A stretch of 64,000 nucleotides of DNA, taken from NCBI GenBank assembly GCA_020080175.1, contig JAGHQL010000083.1, forward strand, positions 49,168 to 113,167. The letters are read 5' to 3'. Below are positions 35,346-47,500 of this stretch, piece by piece. Origin of the DNA: Glutinoglossum americanum. Taxonomy: Eukaryota; Ascomycota; Geoglossomycetes; Geoglossales; Geoglossaceae. Under the pieces are notes generated by a model, which saw only the letters and a list, made by a program, of their open reading frames with translations, searched no databases and was not told where the DNA came from. Both the position numbers and the translations under genes were made by a program. Position 1 is the stretch's first letter. The number at the start of each line of letters is the position of its first letter.

Positions 35346-37049
35346 TCAGCCTGCTGTATGCAACCTACCAAAGTCCGACATAGAGATGTAACCCATCTGA
35401 AGTTCCTCATCTACCGATTCCATAAAGTACCGACTATTAAGGTCCATAGCCTTCTCATCCAAAAGCCGAGCAATCTCTCTGTGTCCATTTTTTAGTGCAA
35501 GATCCCTCGCTGTCTTGCCGTCACGGCTCCGTATATCACAAATAGACCTTACTTCCTTGACATGCCCGAGTAAGATCCTAACTGTATCAATATGTCCACT
35601 TTCCGCAGCTGCTTGGATGGGAGTAGACCCGTACATCGAACCCTTGATGTCGGGGTCAGCCTTAGCTTCAAGCAATTGCTTAACCACAAGGTTGTGTCCG
35701 CCTCCAGCTGCCACTTCCATGGTGCTGCGGCCATCAGCGTCCCGGTCATTAGCGTCAGCACCGGTACTCAGCAATGCAGCCGTTACTTTCGGGGCCCCAT
35801 ACTGTGCGGCCACGAACAGTGGGGTTCGGGAGAATATGTCCCTCTCATGGTATTGTGGAGTGGATCGAATGTAATGCCCTATCCAGCTCGCGACATCGCC
35901 AGCCCCTCCAGGCGTGTCCGGGGTAGCCGCTCCGTTGGTGGGGCCTGGAGACGTACACAGAGAAGTAATTGCCCAATGGAGGAATGGAACTGGGGTTTTC
36001 ATATCAAGCCGACTTAGACTAACCCATTCGCTTAGTGTCGGCAAGTGAGAGGGAAGTGTTTTGGAAAATGTTTGGTAGCTGCAAGCCAGATCGGCAATGA
36101 GATTCTTGGGTTCCAGTTTCGATAGTTTTATCAAACATTCTAGTGTCTCATTGTGATCACCGAGCTTTTTGTAAAATAAAGCCATTTTTGAATAGAGGGA
36201 TACCGTGAATTCTTTGTCGGGGTTGCCGAGACGGTCCGACGCTTTGAGAGTGCGAATATATGTATATCCCGCCAGGTCATCATATCCATTTGTGCTAGCC
36301 CTATCACCGAGCGTTGTGAGCTTCTTGAGGATCGATATATATCGTTCCCTGAGAACTCCATCCAATATCGCGAGGCTGGAACGTGCTTCAGAGGTCCGCA
36401 TTGGAGAGAGCACCTCCTTGAACAAGCCCAAAGTAACACCGAGCTCGCCGGCTTGGTTAAAGCTGTACAGCCGTCAGCATGTGCGCTAGCAGTGACGCTC
36501 ACTGGGGGTCTATACTAATTTTGTGCCTTGGAACTTAATCGGGCTTGTTCAGTTTGTGGTTTCTCTGGCGTCTTCGATCCGCTAGGTCGGGACTTTTTGG
36601 AGATAGAGATCGAGGTCTCTGGCACTTCCGCTCCGCTAAGTCGAGGTCTTTTCGCAGCAGAGGAGTCCAAGCTATCGTCGTCATTGGGCTCAGCAAGCTG
36701 GCCTCTGAGAGTCATCGGGCGAATTTGTTGGTGACTAAGATCTCTGTCGCCAACCTCCGGGGCAGAGCAACCTGCTATTTTATCCTCTTCCTTCTTCGTG
36801 CGACTTGGTGAACAGCCATTACCATTGTTTTCACATGAATCACATTTTTGTGGCCAGATACGGCCCTCTGGTAGACACTATCAAGTCGTTAACCCTAAGA
36901 GCTACTCCGTAATTTGGGCCAGGATACACAGACTTTGATTTTCCGGTGTCTGCATAGCCGACATTTCCGGCTGGCACGAGAGATGCGAGGGCGAAGACGA
37001 TTGCCCATATTACCGATAGGGGGATCATGTTTTGATTGCTGCCGATCAT
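35346..37049 (-). CDS. Ankyrin-repeat protein with TPR-like helical region
   Basis: Three exons, 37049-36930, 36877-36516 and 36462-35346, sum in frame to about 532 aa. The last exon is firm. A helical, TPR-like region (FTVSLYSKMALFYKKLGDHN, then ETLECLIKLSKLEP) leads into about four ankyrin repeats such as RTPLFVAAQYGAPKVTAALL, STPIQAAAESGHIDTVRILL and KTARDLALKNGHREIARLL. The middle exon is joined by a good intron (GTATAG donor, TGCTGAC branch, TACAG acceptor) and encodes KCDSCENNGNGCSPSR, a Cys cluster, then a disordered Ser/Pro/Lys stretch. The first exon encodes a hydrophobic leader (LSVIWAIVFALASLVPAG). Its join is less certain, because a leader ahead of a Cys cluster is unusual. It is divergent from the NLR gene starting at 37427. 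Confidence 0.72.
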
Positions 37050-37426
37050 CCTGTTGTGGAGGTAACGGCATGGCCGGAATTAGATCTGTTGTAGGCGTTT
37101 CGTGATCGGAGAGAGTTTTGAAACTCGGAGAATTCGCAATCTCGAGCGTAAAGGCATCCCTAGGATAAGCTTGTTGGTTTCGGGGAGGGGCAACCTTAAG
37201 GGCTCAACCAGCCTCGAGCTTCGCATACTCGCATATTTTCATATTCGCATATTCGCCTATAGTTCGCATATCCCGGTGCTTGCTCAATCCATGCTTATGT
37301 CAAGACGGAAGATTCCGTCGGAATATCCCGTCGGAATATCCCGTCAACTGTGGTATATTATGGGCAGCCGGTCTCCGTCCATAGCCTACCAATTTCAGTA
37401 TTTTTGCCGTTTCGCCCTGGGTCACA
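37050..37426. promoter_or_regulatory. Divergent intergenic region between the ankyrin gene and the lipase-NACHT-ankyrin NLR
   Basis: These 377 bp lie between two outward-pointing starts. Two short-period repeats are visible: TCGCATAT-type words around 37225-37270 and three CGTCGGAATATCCCG-like words around 37310-37345. They could be regulatory or simple tandem decay. The left edge depends on the first exon of the ankyrin gene. Confidence 0.4.
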
Positions 37427-40400
37427 ATGTATGATCAAATCGGCTTAGAAGTAGTCGAAGAGGGCAGAACCCCTTTCATAGAGTAGGTGGAGAGCAAAGA
37501 TTTACCATCTGAAATTAAGTTAACTCAAGCTGGACAGTATCGTGAACGTCGGTATCACGTTTGATCCTTCAACCTTTGGAATGTGGATCAGGGATCCTCA
37601 GTCGCCTATACCTAACTCACGTATCATGTCGTATGGATGCAATGCCAAGATCTTTGAGCATCTTTCTTTGCCTGACGCGGCCGACAACTTGTTGTATTCG
37701 TTAGGGCAAAATAGGAAAACCGTAAGTTCCCTTTATTGTATACATATACGAGAGCTGATGATTCAGGTTAGGTTGGGGAAAGGCCTATTATTTTTATAGC
37801 TCATAGTCTGGGCGGCCTGCTTGTCAAAAAGGTACGCTTGCGCATGCAATCTTCAAACGCAGCATCTAAAGTCATTCAGGCGATATTGCTCGCGCTTAGG
37901 AACCCGCATTCACGATCAATTGCGCTATCTACGGCTGGGATGGTATGCTCGTTCGTTCCCAGGCCTAAACCCATGACTGAACAGATCTGACAGGTTTTCC
38001 TCGGTGTACCGCATAGTGAAACTGCTTTCATTAATGCGGACTATCGGTACCAAAGTCCTGAGGGCCATTACCAAGCGATCAGGGGTGATCATCCTTGCTG
38101 CCTTACCGAATTCGAAAGTATTATCGGGACTATGGGCATATCCGAAGAATTTCGACGTGTAGCTTCTTTATACAGGATTGTGTACAGCATGCCCGGTTCG
38201 CTCGGTTCTTGCATTTGGGTAAGCTCCTAGCCTTATTCAAAATATGCTAAGATGCAGGTCGAAGTTGTTGATGAATATTTTCAGATGCCAGATCCGACTC
38301 GAGAAGCAAGCATGGAGCTGATGGAGCTCAGACAGAGCGCTTTACGCATCATTAGCCAAACGGTCACGGGTAAGCTCTCCTACATCTTTGAATCCCCCCA
38401 AGCTGACGGTTAGCCTTAGACATTATTAGAGAAGATCGAGAAACTAACGATAACCTCCCAATCGTTGGCAGGTGCCCTGAGGAGATTGCTCAACGAATCC
38501 CAGGTACCTGCGAGTGGCTTCTTGAAGCCAAGGAATTCAAATCTTGGCTCACAGACGACTCTCCTATCTTATGGATCACGGGAAAGCCTGGTGCCGGCAA
38601 ATCCTTTCTACTATCATTTCTGGTGGAGCATTTGAGAAAACCTCAACATCACAGGACGGCCACCGCGTTTTATTTCTACGACGGTAGAAATGAATCCAAG
38701 AGCTCCGCATCGCAAGTGCTCTGGGCGTTGGCCTGCAACATTATGGTCCAACGGAGTCAGCAGTATTCAAATTCCCGATTCTTCAGGAGAGTTGCCAGTA
38801 TGGATGCCAGTATGGTGACCTTTCCAAAGGCACAGTACATCTTTGGTGTAATTTTAGACAGCTTTGGTAACGATGAGAGGCTTTTCTTAATCATCGATGG
38901 ATTAGATGAGTGCGGCCCATCACAAAGCCTTTTGTTGGCCGAGACGATCAAATCAGCTTGCGGTCAGAGGCCATCCCAGCGTATCAAATGCCTTATCTCC
39001 AGCCGGCGGTCCCGCAGCATTGGGCTGTGCCTGGATGGTGGCCACAAACTGGATCTGAGCAAGGAGATTCGAGTCAGGGGGGACATCGCTGTCTTTATTC
39101 GGTCAAAGGTCTCCGAACTGTTACAGAAGGCACCCCAATACGAACTTCACCAAAAGCGCCTCAACGAAGTTCTGCGACGCGGAGCCGGCGGAGTGTTCCT
39201 CTGGGTTTCGCTGGTGACTGACCAGCTATTGCTGGACGCCCCGTCTGACAACGAAGCAATTAGGGCCAGGATAGATCATTTGCCTATGGGGCTCGAGGAA
39301 ACCTACAGACGAATACTACAAAATATTCGCCAATCGGACCTATGGAAGGCAAAAAAGCTCCTTTCGTGGCTTTTATTTGCGCAGAGACCTCTGCATTTGG
39401 CTGAGCTAGAGCGTGCACTAGCTGTCTATGCTGATGGTGAGTCCCCTGAGTTTACTGCCAACCAGGTGCTCCTCGATCCGGAGAATATCCGTCGAGCTTG
39501 TGGTGGGCTTGTTGTTGTTTCAGGAAATGGTTTAGTTCATTTCGTTCATCTAAGCGTGAAGGAGTTCCTACAGTCAGTAAATGCTAGGCCTATTTGGATG
39601 CGGAACGCCGATTTTTGGGCCAACGAAATGATTGCTAAGACCTGCTTACGCTATCTTATGTCCGAAGATGTGGATCAGGATCCGAAATTCACATCTCTTA
39701 GCCGGAGAGGATGCATTCCCCTATATCGTGAGGACTCGACATTCCTAGGATACGCGCTCCAATTCTGGGCTACACACTACCGCTTAGCAGAGGTAAGGAG
39801 CGGCATTTTACCAGCCTTGCTCCAACATTTCCTGCAGTGGAGTCAAAAGAAATGGAGGGCGAGTGACCAGAAGCACTTCAAATGGATCGGAGATAGGACG
39901 CCAATAATCTCTATGGAGACCCCTTTGCATATATGCTCGCAACTTGGCTTTGCAGACCTAGGCAAAATGTATATTCAGATGGGCGCAGATATAGATTGTG
40001 TGTCTCAGAGTTCTGGAGAGACACCGCTACATATCGCGGCGGCCAACGGCAATCTAGAGGTGGCAAAGTTGTTGCTAGACAGGGGAGCAGACGTTGGTAC
40101 GATTACGCATTCCTACGGAGAGACGGCCCTGCATCTTGCGGTAGCTCACGGCCATTTCGAAATGGTGGGATTGCTGCTGGAAAGAGGATCGGACATTAAC
40201 GCCGTCACATCCATCTCTAAATTGCTGCCGTGGCAGTTGGCATCAGCTTGCGGCCACGTCGAGATCATGCGGTTTCTAGTGGAGCTACAAGGCCAGAAAG
40301 TCACTCCATATAGCCTCCCAGGAATTTGGACTCAATTAGTGACAACTCGCCTAGGGGGATATCTGCCAGAGGAGCGGATGGCCACAGTAGACGCCTATGG

Positions 40401-40614
40401 AGGAAGCCCATTTTATATGACGGCTCCGGATGGTCCGCATTGGTTAGCCACTACGCTATTAGAGATGGTGCCTAACCCAGCGCCTTCGCAGGCCCCAGAG
40501 ATTGTAACACAAGAACATTGTAGTGCCGATAGTTGGACGATTGTCCTCCCTCTTCGGCCAGGGCATGATGATTATGCCATTGCAACTTATGATGAGTATA
40601 CCACTAACCTCTAA
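37427..40614 (+). CDS. NLR: degenerate SesB-like lipase domain, NACHT, ankyrin repeats
   Basis: Six exons, 37427-37482, 37538-37721, 37772-37942, 37994-38218, 38258-38369 and 38420-40614, sum to about 980 aa. Residues 15-230 follow the SesB-like alpha/beta-hydrolase seen in fungal NLRs, with the nucleophile motif RPIIFIAHSLGGLLVK and the GMVFLGVPHSE strand. The family VHGL oxyanion region reads IVNVGIT, and the usual C-terminal Asp-His motif cannot be found, so enzymatic activity is doubtful. The NACHT domain has Walker A GKPGAGKS near residue 303 and Walker B LFLIIDGLDECG near 403, then GGVFLWVSLVTDQLL and GLEETYRRIL. Ankyrin repeats start near residue 744 (ETPLHIAAANGNLEVAKLLL, ETALHLAVAHGHFEMVGLLL). 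The fourth intron, at 38219-38257, is only 39 nt. Such proteins act as non-self sensors; the ligand is unknown. Confidence 0.87.
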
Positions 40615-42074
40615 AGATGCTCTCTTTATAAGGCAATTGAGTGCCTCAGTTCATTGAGTCCGAGCATTTTCTGTAATGCTATAAAATTTCCGCTTATGTT
40701 ATTTGCACGCTGTCACCCTTCCGCTGGATCTAGCTAGAGTCCTTTTCTATAATGAATTCAAAATGATTTGAGCCCCTATCCATTCTACTTAACTAGCGGT
40801 CTCCCGTGGATGACTTAGATCCCTCAACAAAGTTTCGCACCGGCTTCATTTCGCGAGATGGTCACCCTCATACTTTGAGGGCGGAAGAGCTCAATTCCTG
40901 TGCGATTAGGACTGTTTAAGATGCAGACAAAAGGTAGAACGATAGAGAATACAAAAATAAAACTACCATCGTGTTATGGCCTCCTTTTGCTTTAATGCAT
41001 GCTTTCATATGATCGGGCATACTATGAACCAACCTATCAATATGCTGAACATCCGAACGCTCCCATTTTTCTCGAATCGCCTTAAGTTCTTTATTTTGAG
41101 GAATATGAGCACGATTATTTATCGCCCATTTGAAAACTTTCTAGATATTTTTAATCGGATTCGGTGAACAAGCTAGCCAATCTATCAACAAAACCCCTCT
41201 TTTAGAAAAGAACCCATTCGCTACTCTAGCTCGATGGCATGGCGCACCGTCATGCATAAATAGAACTGGTCTAAGAGCTCCCGACTGTAGTCTTGTGGTG
41301 ATAGGATCCTCTGAACTTGTCTTGTACATTTAAGAGCTCGAGTAGCCGTTGATCTATGTAGGCCGCCGGTCAATTGTCCAAATTGAGAATGTAACTTTTT
41401 GAAGCATAATTACTTCATATGCTTGTCTAGATGAGATATATAAATAAAAAACCAGTAGTACCTAAATAACTATCCTCATCTACTATTAGTTTATGATTCA
41501 GCTACTCAGCTGTTGTATCACAAACTGAGTGCTAGCAGTGTATTTGTCATAGCATACTATCTTTATGATAAAAAGTATTGCTAAGGATCCTAACATACTG
41601 GCGTGTTTACCAGTCAACTAGTACGACTATACTATCATAATATTAGGCACGGTGCAGCCTAAACGCAGGTACTAGTTGGTGGGCTGAAGAGAATTGTGGT
41701 ACGCGAGGAGATTTTTCAAAAAGTGTGGTACGTACGTTATTTCCCATAAATTTAATTATACTAACTATGGCGCAATGATGCAGCGGTAAGAAACCTCGTT
41801 GTGGGACCTGTGCTCAGCTTAACTGCCTAAACAACTAGGATGGGGAATGCAGCACAACCACCTATCTCACTTAGCATTTTTCCCATACTATCCCTGAAGC
41901 AAGCACAGAATGTCTTACTAATCAATTCCCCAACGGACCATTTTAGCGTCGCATGCACACCCCGCAACCAAAGGATTATCCAACATAGGCACGAGTACCT
42001 AAGCCACCATTTCTAGAAACCTCACCCTCTCCAAGACCTTCGCATCTGTCCCACAGCTCTTCCGAAGCGACAAA
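40615..42074. other. Intergenic stretch holding a dead Tc1/mariner relic
   Basis: Apart from the transposase remnant at about 40975-41330, this AT-rich stretch has no recognisable gene. It separates the NLR from URA4. Terminal inverted repeats of the relic were not identified with confidence. Confidence 0.5.
40975..41330 (-). pseudogene. Tc1/mariner transposase remnant
   Basis: The minus strand reads VLFMHDGAPCHRARVANGFF, then LLIDWLACSPNPIKNI, a TAG stop, and KVFKWAINNRAHIPQNKEL on to MPDHMKACIKAKGG. This is the C-terminal half of a Tc1/mariner DDE transposase. The stop replaces the expected Trp codon (TGG to TAG), and the SPDLNPIE box has lost residues including the acidic ones. The N-terminal half is missing. 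The element is dead. Confidence 0.85.
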
Positions 42075-43769
42075 ATGAAATTGAAATCTCTCTCTCACCT
42101 TGAGTTGCCGCCTACAGTATGCAAAACCATACCCTGATACAAATACCTTCATTTCTAAAGCTACTCGGCCACATATACCTGTCTTTTGGAGGGATTTGTA
42201 CGCTGACTTAACGGCTCTTCCTTTTGGCTCTAGGCGGACTTCCATTGCCACCTTCGACAGGAGGCGATGATGGAGCTCTGTGCGCCGCTAGTGAAAAATG
42301 GGGGATGTGATATGGTTTATGTCATGCCTAATCTCCAACCACCGATAACTCAAGTCTCTGACGCCGTCTCTTACCATGAGAGACTATCTCGCCTGGCTCC
42401 TGGTGTAACGTTCTTGATGTCTCTCTTCCTCCATCCGGGCCTGGACGCAGCTGCCATTGCCGAGGCTGCTCGGACGAAGATCATATATGGGGTAGGCGTC
42501 CGCATTTCCGTACAAAACCTTCTAATTCCTAGAGTATTCTATCATAGGCTAGCTGCACCGCACGTCTCATCCCCAGAAGGATTTGTGTACTAATTCAGCT
42601 CTAGATCAAGCTCTATCCAGCCGGGGTACAGTTCAACTAGACAAGCTTCCCAATCTAGGATCTAGACGAGCTTACCCAGTGGAATCGGACGCGGCTAATC
42701 CCTGCAAGTAGGTAACCACTAACTCCCAAGACGGGGTACTGGATATAGAGCAATACTACTCGGTCTTTGAGGCGATGGAAGCAAACGGCCTGGTCCTTAA
42801 CTTGCATGGTGAGGCGGTGAGCTCACCCCCCGTTGAGTTTGCCAAATCAGATGGGACAGCAGCCGTGACGGTGCTCAATGCTGAGCCCATGTTCTTGCCT
42901 CAATTGCACAAGTTACACGCGGCGTTTCCTGGATTACGAATAATCCTTGAACATGTAAGCACTCGTGAAGGGTTAGACGCGGTGCGGCGATGCGGGCCAA
43001 CGGTATCGTTCCCCAGGAAAGACATTATGCAGAATATACAAGCCCAAGAGAAAGTGACCCCGCTAAGGTTAACCGTAGGTGGCGGGAACAATCACGGCAC
43101 ACCATCTATGGATGACTACCGATAGCTGGTGTGAAGATGTTTTCAGCTTCTGTAAGCCTGTTGCAAAAGTACGCTTCCTTTTTCCCTCCGATTTTAGGGG
43201 CTCGGGCTACCTAAAGTGACTACTCCTAAGTGAATGGGCGACCTCGCAGTATATTTCATTCCCTAGAAAACCCTACATACTAACCCAGCACCAGACACCA
43301 GCAGACCGCGTAGCGCTGGTAAGAGCAGTGACAGAGGGCTCAGGAAAATTCTTTTTCGGTACGCAGACCCCCAACACCCACCACCACGCATGAACTAACA
43401 CCCGGCGAAGGAAGCGACTCGGCACCACACCCCATCCAATCGAAGAAAGGACCGGGCGCCACCGCAGCAGGCTGCTTCACCCAGCCCTGGTGCACAGCCC
43501 TCGTGATCGGCGCTCTTGAGGAAGGAATCGATCAAGGATGGGTCAAGGAGGAAGACGTCACGCGCGAATCGCTCGAAGGCTTTCTCTCAGGCTACGGACG
43601 GGCGTTCTACGGAATTTCCAGGCCGCCTGGAGCGGGTGGGTCGAGGATTCGGCTTGAAAGGAAGGGGGAGGTCATTCCGGGGGTCGTGAGTTCTCGGGAT
43701 GGGGCTATTGAGGTGGTGCCGTTTAGGAGGGGGAGGGAGATCTTGTCGTTGTCGTGGGAATGCTATTAG
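42075..43769 (+). CDS. URA4: Dihydroorotase, class II (de novo pyrimidine synthesis)
   Basis: Seven exons, 42075-42116, 42234-42491, 42605-42625, 42712-43002, 43079-43168, 43295-43358 and 43411-43769, sum exactly to 374 aa, normal for fungal URA4. The enzyme closes carbamoyl-aspartate to dihydroorotate, the third step of pyrimidine synthesis. Metal and active-site elements appear in order: DFHCHLRQ (HxH), VMPNLQPPIT, GIKLYPAGVTTNS (the lysine that becomes carbamylated), LVLNLHGE, IILEHVSTREG, GTITAHHLWM, and FFFGSDSAPHPIQ, ending with IEVVPFRRG and LSLSW. Several of these are created only by the splices, including a 21-nt exon encoding IKLYPAG. The start MKLKSLSHLELPPT gives the expected short lead before ADFHCH. 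It appears intact despite its repeat-rich surroundings. Confidence 0.9.
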
Positions 43770-44523
43770 AGACGTCTCGTTTGTTATGGATCCATTTCTA
43801 GCCTAGTGCGCGCTGGACCGACTGGGTGGCTATATAATTAGCGCTTGTGAGCGGATGCCTTGTCATATTTCGCCCTAGTAGCTTGCGTGGTGGAGAGCAA
43901 CTGCTTGCTGCGTAGTCCCATTTCAAAACCACGCATTGAGAAATATTCAATTCCTCCTTCCTCCGTACATGATCCTTCATGGTCTCGCCCCCCCCCCCTC
44001 CCCCTTCCTATCAATGCCAAGTTTTCCATTCATCGATATCTTCAGTTAATGAAAGATATAAAAATATCCGCAGCTTTAGTTCTTTCATAGTCCACGATGG
44101 GTTTTCAATTAATTTCCTAATAATAGAAGTGTGGTCAACCCTTCTTGCTAAGTGAAGGGGCTTCCTAAAATCAGTTTTCGATCTCGTTAATAACTATGGT
44201 GACTAGGTGTCTAATACCAAAAGTGTATGTTTCGTGAGGTGATGATTTGGGGGGTGGAGGTGTGGTAGAAAGAGGCCGGGTGTTGTGTGGTGTCTCTATG
44301 ACTTCTCATAGTATAGGGGGGATGAGCAAGATATGTGTATATGAGGCATGAGTAAATGTGGGGATGGGTTGCGTAATTGGTAGGAGGGTAGAAGGGTGAC
44401 GAATTGAAAATGAGGGCAAGCCTCGTTAATAAAGCTACCCCTACCAAACTTATGACAAATAGCTAGCCAATACTAATACTACATAAGAGCATAAATGCGA
44501 GCATGGAAATATCCTCCACAATA
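43770..44523. other. Gene-free stretch between URA4 and the NB-ARC-TPR gene
   Basis: This is the interval between two 3' ends that point toward each other. It is AT-rich on the right, and a C-run lies near 43987-43997. Nothing else was recognised. Confidence 0.45.
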
Positions 44524-47500
44524 CTAAGGGCTCGTTTCGCTTGGTACTCGATTCGCAAGTCGCTGCTGTACCCATGTGTGGTGGCGCTGATATAGGGCCT
44601 CTGCCTCTGCGAGCTTACCCTGGCCCTCGTAGAGGCGGCCTAGGCAATTAACTGTGAGTAGTGTTGAGCTATGGTCAGGGCCCAGCACCTTCTCACAGCC
44701 CGCCAACGCCCGTTCGTACATGGTCTCCGCCTCCACGGCCCTGTCCTGGTCCTCGTAGAGGCTGCCCAGATTGTGGACAACATCCAGTGTCGAGGTGTGG
44801 TCTGAACCCAGTGCCTTCTCCTTACCCTTCAGTGCTCGCTCGTACATGGCCTTCGCCTCCTCGAGTTTGCCCTGTTTCAGGTAGAGGTTGCCCAGATTGT
44901 CGACAGTGTCCAGCGTTGAGGTGTGGTCTAGGCCTAACGCCTTCTCCTTGCCCATTAGTGCTCGCTTGTCCATGGCCTCCGCCTCCTCAAGTTTGCCCTG
45001 TTTCAGGTAGAGGTTGCCCAGATTGTGGACAACATCCAGTGTCGAGGTGTGGTCTGAACCCAGTGCCTTCTCCTTACCCTTCAGTGCTCGCTCGTACATG
45101 GCCTTCGCCTCCTCGAGTTTGCCCTGTTTCAGGTAGAGGTTGCCCAGATTGTCGACAGTGTCCAGCGTTGAGGTGTGGTCTAGGCCTAACGCCTTCTCCT
45201 TGCCCATTAGTGCTCGCTTGTCCATGGCCTCCGCCTCCTCAAGTTTGCCCTGTTTCAGGTAGAGGTTGCCCAGATTGTTGACAGTTTCCAGCGTTGAGGT
45301 GTGGTCTAGGCCTAACGCCTTCTCTATACCCATTAGTACTCGCTTGAGCACGGCCTCCGCCTCCTTAGGTTTGCCCTGTTTCAGGTAGAGGATGCCCAGA
45401 TTGTTGGCAGTGTCCAACGTTGAGGCGTGGTCTAGGCCTAATGCCTTCTCCTTACCCTTCAGCGCTCGCTCGTACATGGCCTCCGCCTGCTTAGGCTTGC
45501 CCTGAACCATATAGAGATTGCCCAGGTTGCTGATAGTGTTCAGTGTCGAGCTATGTCCTAGGCCCAGTGCCTTCTCATAACCCGCCAGTGCTCGCTTGAA
45601 CATAGCCTCCGCCTCCTTAAACTTGCCCTGTTCCAGGTAGAGGTTGCCCAGATTGTTGACAGTGTCCAGCGTTAAGTTGTGGCCTGGGTCCAGTAGCTCC
45701 TCCGCACCCACCAGCGCCCGTTGGTATGTAGCCTCCGCCTCTGTGAGCTTGCCCTGACCTTGATAAAGGATGCCCAGACGGCTAAGCGAGGAGTATATTG
45801 CAAACTCCCGTGGATTATCTTGAAAGGACCGCCAATCTATTAGGCTCAAGATTTGGTTAGCGTGTGGCAGGAGTCGTTGTTGTAAAAAATCGTAATGCCA
45901 CTCCTCTCGCGTAGGGACCACAAAGCCAATTGAGGCCAGAGCAGTCACGATAAACTCATCACTCTGGCCCCTATCGAGACGCTCGTTGCACCAATCCTGA
46001 ACAACGGGATGCATTGAGTAGCTCTCGCTATGTCCACTACTTTCTTTCGCTTCGATCAAAGAGTAGTCCAAGAGCATCGCCATATACCCATAAAAGTTGG
46101 TCTCACTAGAAACGATCTTACGAAACCAGCCTGGTGCATGTAGATCATATTTACCATACTCCAGTAAACCAAACCAGATATCCTGATTGTCAAAGCAGGC
46201 TAAAAGAAGCAAAAGCTTTGCGGCGACCACATCTGCCTTTTGGATCTCTTCGTAGGATATTGTCCAAGTGGTCTCAATGGTTCCATTCGGGTAATGGTGT
46301 CGAGGACGCGTCGTTCTTTGGAGATCTCGCCACGACTCTCTGTACAGCTGCAGGTACTTTGAAACACTCGTTCCCCTCAGGCTGATATACGATCCAGCCA
46401 TAACTATGGCAAGTGGAAGACCATCTAACCTAGTAGTGAGTTCCATAGCATCTGTATTTCTGTCAGCAGGCGAACGTGTCTCAGAAATATAAAGCGAGCA
46501 TCAAAGTTCATCCTCACCTGCACTCCAGCTACTCCTATCATCTTCCTGGAGAATAGCTCGCCCTGCGATTTCGGCAAGAAGTTCTAAAGCCTCTCCCTGA
46601 CCCAGTATTCCAACTGGAAGGGGTTTTCCAAATTCCCCGAGACGCTTTAGACGCGTTGTGATGATAATAGATCCTTGGTCTGCCCCCGGAAAAAACGATT
46701 CTATACAATAAGCTTCTTCATCCCCGATTCCCAAAGCGTCATCTTTATCGATGTTGTCAAAGATCAATAGCCATTTAGAGTTCCCTTCTAACGAGAGCCA
46801 GCTCAAAACCTCCCTTGCTTTCCTTTCTACATCTTCGGGTTCTTTCAAATCTACTACGGCAGTGGTTGGTTTCTGAGCATGAGATAGCCTCTTAGCAATA
46901 GCCGCAATTGAGCGGACCAAGGCCTCTCGAGTCTTCCCATTGAGCCAAAAGATAGCGGAGAAGTTGTCTCGATGCCGTCTTGCAAACTCGATGGCAAGTT
47001 GTGTTTTTCCAATCCCGCCGAGCCCGTGCAGCACAAGTACTTTACGCCTATCAGGTCCAACCGAAGGCAATATTTCTCGGAGTTGTTCGATTTCCGTATC
47101 CCGCCCGATAAACTTTGCGATGGCCGGTACTCCAGTCAAGTCGAATGGAACCTTGAAGTCAGCTTTGAACTGTCCTGAGAGTGCTGGAGCATCGTTCGTC
47201 AGCAAACCTAGGTCTCGGGTGGAGAAGTAGCTAGCGACATAAGAAGAGCATCCCAGAGTGTAGATACAGACTTGGTAATAAAGGGGGAAATGAAAGAAGG
47301 ATATTCCGCTGCAAAAAACATTCAAAGGGGCAATTTCCCAATTGCCACGGATTTCATTCATCCTCTCTACCCAGATACCACAAAAAGCCTACCACACAAC
47401 AAATGCGCAAAACACTACCGGCATTATAAGTTGCAGATACTAAGGAGAGATCCCTATAACTGCGGGCATCCCCCTAAGAGCCATTGCATCATGGCGCATA

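Noticed and set aside
41976-42251. 91-codon minus-strand frame upstream of URA4
   Set aside because: It overlaps the first exon and first intron of URA4, whose splice model restores a correct N-terminus. No family match was recognised.
44661-45281. Open frame of 206 codons on the plus strand
   Set aside because: It lies antisense to the TPR array of the NB-ARC gene. Its Pro/Cys-rich periodic translation is a mirror of the 252-bp repeats, with no domain of its own.
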